Of a DNA stretch of 6,084 nt, positions 1 through 5,329 are shown one piece after another (position 1 is the stretch's first letter; each line of letters starts with the position of its first letter). The translations under genes were made by a program, and so were the position numbers. Source of the stretch: JAZDIT01 sp043804755 (GTDB lineage: Bacteria; Patescibacteriota; Minisyncoccia; Minisyncoccales; JAQTPW01); assembly GCA_043804755.1 (NCBI GenBank), contig JAZDIT010000023.1, positions 1-6,084 on the forward strand, read 5' to 3'. The notes under the pieces were generated by a model. That model was not told the DNA's origin. It saw only the letters and a list, made by a program, of their open reading frames with translations, and ran no database searches.

Positions 1-984
1 TTTTTATATGAAAATTTTGTTTTCATATGGGGTCTTTTGCAGATTGCACTGGTTATAATATTGCTGAATGCTTATGACGCCGGCCGTTTGCGCGGAAAAA
101 TTTTCGATAAAATTATTCCCTTTTTGCCGATCTTTATGCAATTTTCATTCGGCAATCTTTTTTCCGGGTTTATCGTTTTTTATATCCGTTCAGGATCGAT
201 TTTAATAAGCTGGCCGTTTCTTCTGATTTTAGGCGCATTGTTCCTGGGAAATGAATTTTTCCGCAAAAGATACCTTCATCTGTCGTTTCAGACGGGTGTT
301 TTTTTCATAGCGTTGTTTTCTTATTCTGTATTCGTAACGCCTGTTCTTTTGAATGAAATGGGCGCTTCCATTTTTTTGCTGAGCGGAGCGGTTTCCCTTT
401 TGATTTTAGGAGCCGTTCTTTTCCTGCAATTCCTGATAATGCCGGCAAAAATAAAATTCAATTTAAAGCCCATTTTGGTTAGCGTCGGGACGATATATCT
501 CGTTTTCCAGATTCTGTACTTTGGAAATATCATTCCTCCCGCACCTCTTTCGGTAAAAGACAGCGGAATTTACCATTCCATTGAGCGCGTAAATAACGGA
601 AATTACTTTTACAGAGTCGGTTTTGAACCGGCTCCCGCGTATTTGTTTTTCGAAGAGCAAAGCGGTACCTTCCACAAGATGCGGGGGGATTTTGTCTACA
701 GCTACAGCGCAATATTTTCACCTGCCGACCTTGATGTAACCATTTTGCATAAGTGGTCTTATTTTGACGAAACAAAAGGGGATTGGACCGAGATTGCGCG
801 CATTCCGTTAAATATAATCGGCGGCAGAGACAAGGGATACAGAGGATATTCTTATATAATTAACCCTGCTGCGGGCAAATGGCGCGTGGATATAATTACC
901 GGACGCGGGCAGGTGCTCGGACGCAGAAATTTTAATGTGGTAGAGGTTGAATCTTCCCCGGATATTGAAACCGAATTTCGCTAA
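1..984 (+). CDS. DUF2914-domain multi-pass membrane protein, 5' end outside window
   Basis: The frame is open from base 1 to the TAA at 982-984 (327 visible codons). The first in-window start-like codon, TTG at 37, has no Shine-Dalgarno sequence and falls inside a hydrophobic helix, so the true start is almost certainly upstream. About six hydrophobic segments follow one another: bases about 1-75, 118-190, 205-265, 290-350, 365-435 and 460-530. A soluble C-terminal domain from about base 545 has the DUF2914 look: HKWSYFD, then W-T-E-I-A, then GGRDKGYRGYS, then GKWRVDI and a final GRRNFNV. In this family the charged/aromatic domain follows a membrane region; its biochemical role is unknown. 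The topology suggests an envelope protein with an extracytoplasmic C-terminal domain, which is inference. The gene converges on the RRM gene and shares a terminator with it. Family call fairly sure, function unknown. Confidence 0.85.
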   Translation, partial: FLYENFVFIWGLLQIALVIILLNAYDAGRLRGKIFDKIIPFLPIFMQFSFGNLFSGFIVFYIRSGSILISWPFLLILGALFLGNEFFRKRYLHLSFQTGVFFIALFSYSVFVTPVLLNEMGASIFLLSGAVSLLILGAVLFLQFLIMPAKIKFNLKPILVSVGTIYLVFQILYFGNIIPPAPLSVKDSGIYHSIERVNNGNYFYRVGFEPAPAYLFFEEQSGTFHKMRGDFVYSYSAIFSPADLDVTILHKWSYFDETKGDWTEIARIPLNIIGGRDKGYRGYSYIINPAAGKWRVDIITGRGQVLGRRNFNVVEVESSPDIETEFR

Positions 985-1018
985 AACAAAAACAGGGCGA
1001 GCGCCCTGTTTTTGTTTT
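983..1018. terminator. Bidirectional intrinsic terminator between convergent genes
   Basis: A perfect 16-bp inverted repeat (983-998 with 1003-1018) surrounds a 4-nt loop, GAGC. The GC core is CAGGGC/GCCCTG, and the outer arms are A-rich on the left and T-rich on the right. Each strand therefore reads as a GC hairpin followed by a T-rich run. It begins in the stop codon of the DUF2914 gene and ends 13 bp before the stop codon of the minus-strand RRM gene, so it can serve both. Confidence 0.9.
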
Positions 1019-1031
1019 GTTTAAAATTGTT

Positions 1032-1325
1032 TTACCAATTTTTATCTCCGCGATTAAAATCTCTTCGCGGTCTTTCTTCCATCGGGCGGGCTTCAGCCAC
1101 GGTCAAAGTTCTTCCTTCAACATCTTTTCCATTCATCGTTTCAACGGCTTTTGCAGCTTCTTCTTCGGTGGACATTTCCACGAATCCGAATCCCTTTGAT
1201 CGGCCGGACATTTTGTCCATGATGACTATAGCCGAATCAACGGTTCCTGCAGGTGCGAACATTTCTTTCAAAGTAGCTTCCGTAGCGCTGTAAGGCAATC
1301 CGCCAACATATAATTTTTTTACCAT
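1032..1325 (-). CDS. Single-RRM RNA-binding protein (RNP-1 family)
   Basis: This 97-aa protein is one RNA recognition motif plus a short basic tail. RNP2 is LYVGGL at residues 5-10 and RNP1 is KGFGFVEM at 44-51, with the RNA-stacking aromatics Y6, F46 and F48 all present. The beta-alpha-beta spacing matches small bacterial Rbp proteins of about 80-110 aa. The tail (about 80-97) is rich in Arg, Asp and Asn, and lacks the long Gly stretch of cyanobacterial cold-induced Rbps. It probably binds single-stranded RNA in the cytoplasm as a chaperone or regulator. The ATG is at 1325-1323; only a weak purine stretch (AAGAA) precedes it, so translation initiation may depend on leader structure. A strong promoter lies about 108 nt upstream of the start, and the gene ends at the bidirectional terminator. 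The family is certain; its RNA targets are unknown. Confidence 0.95.
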   Translation of the reverse strand: MVKKLYVGGLPYSATEATLKEMFAPAGTVDSAIVIMDKMSGRSKGFGFVEMSTEEEAAKAVETMNGKDVEGRTLTVAEARPMEERPRRDFNRGDKNW

Positions 1326-1335
1326 ATGTTTCTTA

Positions 1336-1347
1336 TACTAATTAGTA
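1336..1347. promoter_or_regulatory. 12-bp perfect palindrome just upstream of the RRM start
   Basis: TACTAATTAGTA is a perfect palindrome whose nearest base is 10 nt upstream of the RRM ATG, within the predicted leader. It could be an operator or a weak RNA hairpin over the ribosome-loading site. A chance palindrome in AT-rich DNA is also possible. Confidence 0.3.
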
Positions 1348-1410
1348 ATACTGTAAGTCGACGCTTTCTCACTTTGAGTTTCTACAACTTACACTAACTA
1401 GCAAAGAAAT

Positions 1411-1434
1411 AGAAAACTTACTGAGAAAACTTAC
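1411..1434 (-). repeat. Tandem 11-nt direct repeat at the 5' end of the RRM leader
   Basis: On the minus strand GTAAGTTTTCT occurs exactly twice, at 1434-1424 and 1421-1411, with a 13-nt period. A shorter partial copy (GTAAGTTGT) begins at 1392. The first copy starts where the transcript is predicted to begin, so both copies would sit at the very 5' end of the mRNA. They could be binding sites for the RRM protein itself or a regulatory element in DNA; this is inference. Confidence 0.45.
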
Positions 1435-1440
1435 CATTAC

Positions 1441-1469
1441 AGTATAGCTTAGTTTGTCGGGAAAGTCAA
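1441..1469 (-). promoter_or_regulatory. Sigma70-type promoter of the RRM gene
   Basis: Read on the minus strand, TTGACT (1469-1464) is followed by a 17-nt spacer and TATACT (1446-1441). Each hexamer has five of six consensus bases, at ideal spacing. The predicted transcription start is near 1434, giving a leader of about 108 nt before the RRM ATG. A 9-nt match to this region, in inverted orientation, lies in the leader (1437-1445 against 1348-1356). Confidence 0.75.
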
Positions 1470-1500
1470 CAATCCGCAATAAGGTTATTTAATTTCATCA

Positions 1501-1531
1501 TTGACAAATTTGGGTAATATTATTGTATAAA
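1501..1531 (+). promoter_or_regulatory. Probable promoter of the ndk operon
   Basis: A perfect -35 box, TTGACA at 1501-1506, is followed after 19 nt by TATAAA at 1526-1531. The spacer is longer than the ideal 17 nt, and no better -10 box is in reach, so strength is uncertain. It points away from the RRM promoter; the two -35 boxes are separated by 31 bp. The predicted leader before ndk is about 38 nt. Confidence 0.55.
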
Positions 1532-1566
1532 CTTAGTACATAAGCACATTGTCATAAATAAAATAT

Positions 1567-1573
1567 GGGAGGT
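1567..1573 (+). promoter_or_regulatory. Ribosome binding site of ndk, oddly close to the ATG
   Basis: GGGAGGT is a strong Shine-Dalgarno match, but only 3 nt separate GGAGG from the ATG at 1576. The in-frame GTG at 1582 sits 9 nt from the same GGAGG, a more usual distance. The native start could therefore be 1582, shortening the protein by two residues; nothing in the Ndk fold would be lost. Confidence 0.7.
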
Positions 1574-1575
1574 TA

Positions 1576-2043
1576 ATGAAAGTGAAAGGAAAGGATATCG
1601 AGAGAACGTTGGTTATCATAAAACCCGATTGCATAGAAAAAAGATTGGTTGGAAAGGTTATATCAAGGATTGAGGACTTGGGCTTGATAATTGCCGATGT
1701 CAAAAGCAAAATGATTTCTTCAGAAGAATGCAGCGCACTCTATGTGAGAACGAAAGTGAATCTTCCCGAGATTTATGCGGCAGTCGAAAAGGTGATGATG
1801 GAAAGCCCGAGCATTATTTTAGTAGTTGAAGGTGAAGATGCCATCCGAAAGGTTTTTGAGCTGAGAGGGCTTACGAATCTTCTTCAGACCCCGGAGGGCA
1901 CTATCAGAAGAGATTTCATCACCGATGCAGAAAGAGAATTGTTCCGGCAGGGTAAACATGTCAAAAATTTGATGCACGCGGCTGAAGACAAAAAAGAAGC
2001 GGAGTTTGAGGTCGGATTATTTTTTGGTAAAAAGAAGGAGTGA
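1576..2043 (+). CDS. ndk: Nucleoside diphosphate kinase, divergent
   Basis: Ndk transfers the gamma-phosphate from an NTP to an NDP through a phosphohistidine. This 155-aa protein starts ERTLVIIKPD (residues 9-18, with the phosphate-binding Lys at 16) and keeps Y56, T100, R111 in GTIR, and N131-x-x-H134, where H134 is the expected phosphorylated histidine. Departures from the classical enzyme are visible by hand alignment to human NM23. The position of Arg88 is Phe94. No Phe occupies the place of the base-stacking Phe60 in the HKGRPFF-like segment (here TKVNLPEIY). GSDS after the catalytic His is replaced by AAED. About ten extra residues lie between GTIR and NxxH. Such a longer loop is, from memory, seen in some CPR-type Ndks. 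The next ORF starts 3 nt after the TGA and has its own AAGGAG site inside the ndk end, so the two are co-transcribed. Family sure; substrate preference uncertain. Confidence 0.92.
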   Translation: MKVKGKDIERTLVIIKPDCIEKRLVGKVISRIEDLGLIIADVKSKMISSEECSALYVRTKVNLPEIYAAVEKVMMESPSIILVVEGEDAIRKVFELRGLTNLLQTPEGTIRRDFITDAERELFRQGKHVKNLMHAAEDKKEAEFEVGLFFGKKKE

Positions 2044-2046
2044 TAT

Positions 2047-4878
2047 ATGGATACGGGATATTTTTATTCAAAATCCACCGGACTGTATGTGGCGAGAGAG
2101 CCCTTAAGAACCGATGCAAGGGTTATTAAGGCCGCTTTGGATTGCGGTATTCAGCTGAGCTGGGATGACGAAGGAAGAATTAATTACATAACTTTTGATG
2201 ATGGACTGTCTTTGCTGCGCCAACTTGGCGCTACGATGCTGACCGTAAATGATTACTGGTCTGTTTTCAAAGACGCCTCGGAGTCAAAAGATGAAGATAT
2301 GTTAAAGCAGCTGCAATCCGACAAATATGCCGAGCGGCTGAATACTATCGTCGAGGATAAGACATATCTGATTAATAATCCGACATTTGGCAAATCTGAT
2401 GAAAATTCCGGATATCTGGGGGAAAAGAAAACAGTCCAAATGCCTTTCGGTCACCCCGGCTGGTTTGACCCAAAAGATATAAACTTTGAATCGGGTCTGC
2501 CTCAAAAAGTGGAGCTAAACAGGGAGAAATACTCCACAAGCTGGAAATATTGGTCGTTCTGCGATTACAACTATAAAGCCGCAGCAATAAGAGGATGGGT
2601 GACTTCGGTCGGAAAACCATCGCTCGATTTGGGCATTCCTTCTAATGCGCTTTATCCCGTTTTGGTGTTGAGAGAATGCAGAAAACAATTGCTTCAGCCA
2701 TCTGTGGACCCGCAAATCTTAGCACAGGCGGTAGAACTGATAAAAGAATACGAAGACCGGATAAAAAGGAATGAATATAAGGATTTATATTTGGGAAACC
2801 AAGTTTTTCTGAGCTTTATCGAACGATACGGAATTGAATTCCAAAAATCCCGGGAGACAGAAATCTGCAAAATCAGGGAAAAGATTACCGAGATTCTTGG
2901 TATTTTACGAGTCATTGCCAAAACAAATAACGACAATCCAATTCTCGGAAGAATCAATGACGTTGCCCGGAGATTATCAGGAGTGGAAGAAGACATCCAA
3001 TTCCGAAATTTCGTTTCCTTCATTCGGGATAGCAAAAAAAGACTGCAAGAGGCACTCGCCGTTTATAAACCCGTCGTCTTTGTAATGGGCCACAAAAATC
3101 CCGACACCGATACCGTCGTCAGCGCTTTGGCGGAATCATATCGCAACCATTTGACAGACGGGGAAAATACGGTTTATGTTCCGGTTATTCAAGGGACAAG
3201 AATACCCGACGAGGCCAAGAGATTATTGGGCAGTCAGATAGCCGATCACATTCTGCTTTCTGAAGAATTGCTGTACAGAAAAGTTCGGGATTCGGGGCAG
3301 GCGCGCTGGATTATGGTCGATCACAATAAGGACACCGAGATCCAAAAATTCGCCGTTTCAATTATCGATCATCACGTTCCTTCCGAAGCCGCTCTCAAAC
3401 AGCGCATCAGCAAGACACTTGAAATGACAGGTTCTACGACCGCCCTTATCGTTCAGAAAATCAACGGATTGGGAATAAACATGCCAAAGCCGTTGGCTCG
3501 CATTCTTTATGGCGCCACTTTGATGGATACCGAGAACCGTTCGGAACTAAAAATGACCGCCAAAGATAAATTCATCATGGACGATCTCAAAAAGACGTCT
3601 GGAATAGAAAACGATTCGGAATTCTATCAAGACCTGATGAGTTTCCTGCTTAATACCGATTTTGCCGAACTGCTTTTTGCCAGAGACTACAAAGAGGATT
3701 GGACTTTCTTCGGCTTTGCGGTAGCTAAGGCCAAGGGCATTTTCGGCGCAGACGGAAGGATTCTGAAGGGAGATTTAATGGCCAGGCTCGTCAATCTCGC
3801 AAAACAGAACAATGCCGACAAGAATCTTTCTTTGACGATAATAAAAGTGGTTGACTACAGGGAAGACAACGAAACGATCAATCGCGAGAGAATATACCTG
3901 GTCTTTAACGACGATGTATTCCCGGAATTCAAGAAAACGATGTTCGATTTGGTTTCAACCGTTATCGACCATACTTTCAAGGGAAAGATGTCAGTCAAAA
4001 AAGGCGATAACTTTATTGAATTCTGGGGAGTTGGAGATCAGCTTTCCCGCAAAAAAACAGCACCGCTTTTGGAACCCGTGGTATCCGCTTTCAACGAATA
4101 TTTCTTTTCGCCGGCAGTCGGTCTTTACGTCAGAAGGGATTTTTTGAAAACCACAAAACGGGTGAAGAAGGCGGCGAATGAATGCGGAATCCGCCTTTCA
4201 TGGGACGAACAAGGAAGAATAAACAATATCACCTATGGGGAAGCGATAAAATTGCTGGATTATCTTGGTTTTACCGCGATGAACCTGAAGGAATATTGGA
4301 ACGTCCTGAAAGATGCCCGGATAAAAAAAGACCGACAAATGATCCAACATCTGCAGTCGAACGGCTTTGTTGAATTTCTCCACACAATCATCGAGGATAG
4401 AGAGTTCATCGTAGATAAGCCCGATATTCTGGAAACAAAAAGTACTTTCAGATACGAAGACATTGACGTTGAGGTAAACTACGATTATCGGGGCAAAAAG
4501 CAAAAAGCCAAAATACCGGAGGGAAAACCCGGCTTGATTCCGCCCGAAGACATCAATTTAAAGACAGGTTTGCCAAAAAAGGTATACGGTCCGGGTTTAT
4601 ACAAAAATCCCAACCTCTGGAGATACTGGTCACCCGACGCCGAAAAGAATATTGCCACCCGCGGTTATATCTTCCTGATTGGAACGCCGGCACTGGATTT
4701 GAAGGTACATCTTTCCGAAGCTTTCCATTGTCTGGGAATACGACCCTGCTGTAAAAAAGTGGAACTGCCCGAGGTGAAAATCACCGAGAGTAAAGAAGGC
4801 GTCACCGTTGTAATCAGAAAAGGGGAGGAATTCTCAGAGATTAGAGAAAGCGAATTCTTCGCAAAAGCATCAGATTAA
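2047..4878 (+). CDS. 943-aa DHH/DHHA2 family II pyrophosphatase-like core between two copies of an unknown domain
   Basis: Domain order: unknown domain copy A (about 4-213); a helical, charged linker (214-340); a DHH phosphoesterase (about 342-500) plus DHHA2 (about 530-680); unknown domain copy B (684-904); and a short beta-rich tail. The core matches Mn-dependent family II inorganic pyrophosphatases, the PpaC/Prune/PPX1 group. It has GHKNPDTDT (H349, D353, D355), VDHN (D425), DHH (D441, H442, H443), the fourth metal-binding Asp in LMDTEN (D494), and SRKK (R668, K669) in DHHA2. All six expected metal ligands are present, so hydrolysis of PPi, polyphosphate or a related phosphoester is likely. 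By eye, the second conserved basic residue of DHHA2 (Lys205 in B. subtilis PpaC) is not obvious here. Classical PpaC is about 310 aa; this protein is three times longer. No signal peptide or membrane segment is seen, so it should be cytoplasmic. AAGGAG at 2035-2040 lies 6 nt before the ATG. It is the second gene of the ndk operon. The exact substrate is unknown. Confidence 0.88.
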   Translation: MDTGYFYSKSTGLYVAREPLRTDARVIKAALDCGIQLSWDDEGRINYITFDDGLSLLRQLGATMLTVNDYWSVFKDASESKDEDMLKQLQSDKYAERLNTIVEDKTYLINNPTFGKSDENSGYLGEKKTVQMPFGHPGWFDPKDINFESGLPQKVELNREKYSTSWKYWSFCDYNYKAAAIRGWVTSVGKPSLDLGIPSNALYPVLVLRECRKQLLQPSVDPQILAQAVELIKEYEDRIKRNEYKDLYLGNQVFLSFIERYGIEFQKSRETEICKIREKITEILGILRVIAKTNNDNPILGRINDVARRLSGVEEDIQFRNFVSFIRDSKKRLQEALAVYKPVVFVMGHKNPDTDTVVSALAESYRNHLTDGENTVYVPVIQGTRIPDEAKRLLGSQIADHILLSEELLYRKVRDSGQARWIMVDHNKDTEIQKFAVSIIDHHVPSEAALKQRISKTLEMTGSTTALIVQKINGLGINMPKPLARILYGATLMDTENRSELKMTAKDKFIMDDLKKTSGIENDSEFYQDLMSFLLNTDFAELLFARDYKEDWTFFGFAVAKAKGIFGADGRILKGDLMARLVNLAKQNNADKNLSLTIIKVVDYREDNETINRERIYLVFNDDVFPEFKKTMFDLVSTVIDHTFKGKMSVKKGDNFIEFWGVGDQLSRKKTAPLLEPVVSAFNEYFFSPAVGLYVRRDFLKTTKRVKKAANECGIRLSWDEQGRINNITYGEAIKLLDYLGFTAMNLKEYWNVLKDARIKKDRQMIQHLQSNGFVEFLHTIIEDREFIVDKPDILETKSTFRYEDIDVEVNYDYRGKKQKAKIPEGKPGLIPPEDINLKTGLPKKVYGPGLYKNPNLWRYWSPDAEKNIATRGYIFLIGTPALDLKVHLSEAFHCLGIRPCCKKVELPEVKITESKEGVTVVIRKGEEFSEIRESEFFAKASD
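2056..2685 (+). other. Unknown domain copy A (N-terminal, residues 4-213)
   Basis: This is the first copy of the duplicated domain in the 943-aa protein. Landmarks are GLYV (12-15), CGIQLSWD (from about 33), GRIN-x-IT, YWSVFKDA, a P-G-x-P-G turn, PKDIN, GLPQKV, KYWS and, near the end, RG followed by PSLDL. I do not recognise the fold. The mix of strands, conserved Trp/Tyr and Gly turns suggests a globular alpha/beta domain rather than a coiled coil or membrane part. Confidence 0.8.
4096..4758 (+). other. Unknown domain copy B (C-terminal, residues 684-904)
   Basis: This is the second copy, collinear with copy A at an offset of 680 residues at its start. A hand count over the first 107 aligned positions gives 51 identities. 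GLYV, CGIRLSWD, GRIN-x-IT, YWNVLKDA, P-x-G-x-P-G, PEDIN, GLPKKV, RYWS and RG...PALDL recur in the same order. It is about 11 residues longer, mostly in the variable middle (about 795-820). The DNA copies have diverged too far for this to be a recent duplication. Confidence 0.8.
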
Positions 4879-4909
4879 GGGGCAAAATTCTTCATTTTGC
4901 CCCTTTTTT
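4879..4909 (+). terminator. Intrinsic terminator of the ndk operon
   Basis: The 10-bp stem GGGGCAAAAT (4879-4888) with ATTTTGCCCC (4894-4903) closes a 5-nt TCTTC loop and is followed directly by six T. It starts at the base after the TAA of the 943-aa protein, closing the two-gene operon. Confidence 0.93.
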
Positions 4910-4918
4910 ATCTTTCGC

Positions 4919-4947
4919 TTGCTGGTTCGGAACGAACAAAGTATAAT
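4919..4947 (+). promoter_or_regulatory. Promoter of the small membrane protein, predicting a leaderless mRNA
   Basis: TATAAT (4942-4947) is a perfect -10 box, preceded at 17 nt by TTGCTG (4919-4924), which matches half of the -35 consensus. Transcription should start near 4954, about 2 nt before the ATG at 4956. No Shine-Dalgarno sequence precedes that ATG. Confidence 0.65.
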
Positions 4948-4955
4948 AAATTAAT

Positions 4956-5192
4956 ATGAAAAAAAATATTCTAACGCAATTTATCGTTTTGCTTGCAGGC
5001 ACCTTGTTCGCCTGGACTAATTTCGGGATTGAACTGGCAGACTGGCTGGGAAAACGGGCCTGTACGATCGGCTGTTCGGCAGATATAACAAATCCATTTT
5101 TAACGCCCTGTTTTGGTGGAGCGGTATTTTTCACGATTGCTTTCGTGCTAAACATCATTATTTTTCGGAAAGAAAAAGCAAGAAACAATTAA
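4956..5192 (+). CDS. Small two-helix membrane protein with three cysteines
   Basis: This 78-aa protein has hydrophobic helices at about 5-28 and 53-70, a basic N-terminus (MKKN) and a basic C-terminus (RKEKAR). By the positive-inside rule both ends are cytoplasmic and the 29-52 loop is outside. The loop carries C36, C40 and C52 in RACTIGC...NPFLTPCF. NPFLTPCF next to a second helix is a pattern I associate with small uncharacterised proteins of Patescibacteria; I know no function. An extracytoplasmic disulfide or metal site is possible but is inference. The gene sits alone between the operon terminator and the ParB-like gene. There is no Shine-Dalgarno sequence, and the -10 box lies only 8 nt before the ATG, so translation is probably leaderless. 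Confidence that it is a real gene rests on the promoter and on the coherent two-helix, cysteine-containing sequence. Confidence 0.75.
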   Translation: MKKNILTQFIVLLAGTLFAWTNFGIELADWLGKRACTIGCSADITNPFLTPCFGGAVFFTIAFVLNIIIFRKEKARNN

Positions 5193-5216
5193 AATTGATT
5201 TTATTTTGAGAAATAA

Positions 5217-5248
5217 AAATGCCCGTCTTTCAAGACGAGCTTGCATTT
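5217..5248. terminator. Hairpin between the small membrane gene and the ParB-like gene
   Basis: CGTCT (5224-5228) pairs with AGACG (5233-5237) around TTCA. One mismatch and a GC/GC pair extend the stem, with AAAT/ATTT further out. On the plus strand only TTGCATTT follows, a poor T-tract. On the minus strand the mismatch becomes a G-U pair and ATTTTTATTT follows, so it reads better as a terminator for leftward transcripts. It may still reduce readthrough from the upstream gene. Confidence 0.4.
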
Positions 5249-5270
5249 AAAATCGGAAATTGTTTATATA
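5241..5270 (+). promoter_or_regulatory. Weak candidate promoter of the ParB-like gene
   Basis: TTGCAT (5241-5246) and TATATA (5265-5270) are 18 nt apart, and the -35 box overlaps the hairpin arm. The sequence is AT-rich, so chance matches are likely. If used, the leader is about 52 nt and contains a weak 7-bp stem (5276-5282 with 5290-5296) upstream of the ribosome binding site. Confidence 0.3.
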
Positions 5271-5317
5271 AATCAGAGGGCTAAGGAACAGCTCTTAATA
5301 CTAAAAAATACAGAAAG

Positions 5318-5327
5318 AAGGAGGTGA
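5318..5327 (+). promoter_or_regulatory. Full-length Shine-Dalgarno site of the ParB-like gene
   Basis: AAGGAGGTGA complements the whole anti-Shine-Dalgarno end of 16S rRNA. GGAGG is 5 nt from the ATG at 5330. It fixes the start of a frame that has no stop before the window edge. Confidence 0.9.
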
Positions 5328-5329
5328 CA

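Noticed and set aside
37..39. TTG at 37 as the start of the DUF2914 gene
   Set aside because: The frame is open to base 1 and the codon lies within a hydrophobic segment without a ribosome binding site, so the gene most likely begins before the window.
1012..1293. 93-codon open frame on the plus strand opposite the RRM gene
   Set aside because: It starts in the terminator arm and is antisense to a clear RRM domain; its low-complexity Ser/Phe-rich product is typical of a shadow frame.
1382..1434. Repeated GTAAGT/ACTTAC units as a CRISPR or integration array
   Set aside because: Only two exact copies of 11 nt occur at a 13-nt period, far too short for repeats and spacers, and they lie inside a predicted mRNA leader.
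3851..4503. Open frames of about 60-100 codons on both strands within the large gene
   Set aside because: They overlap conserved catalytic and repeat-domain sequence in the main frame and have no ribosome binding sites or recognisable motifs.
2056..4758. Possible recent duplication or assembly artefact creating the two flanking domains
   Set aside because: About half of the aligned residues differ and the second copy has extra residues, so the copies have diverged over a long time and cannot come from misassembly.
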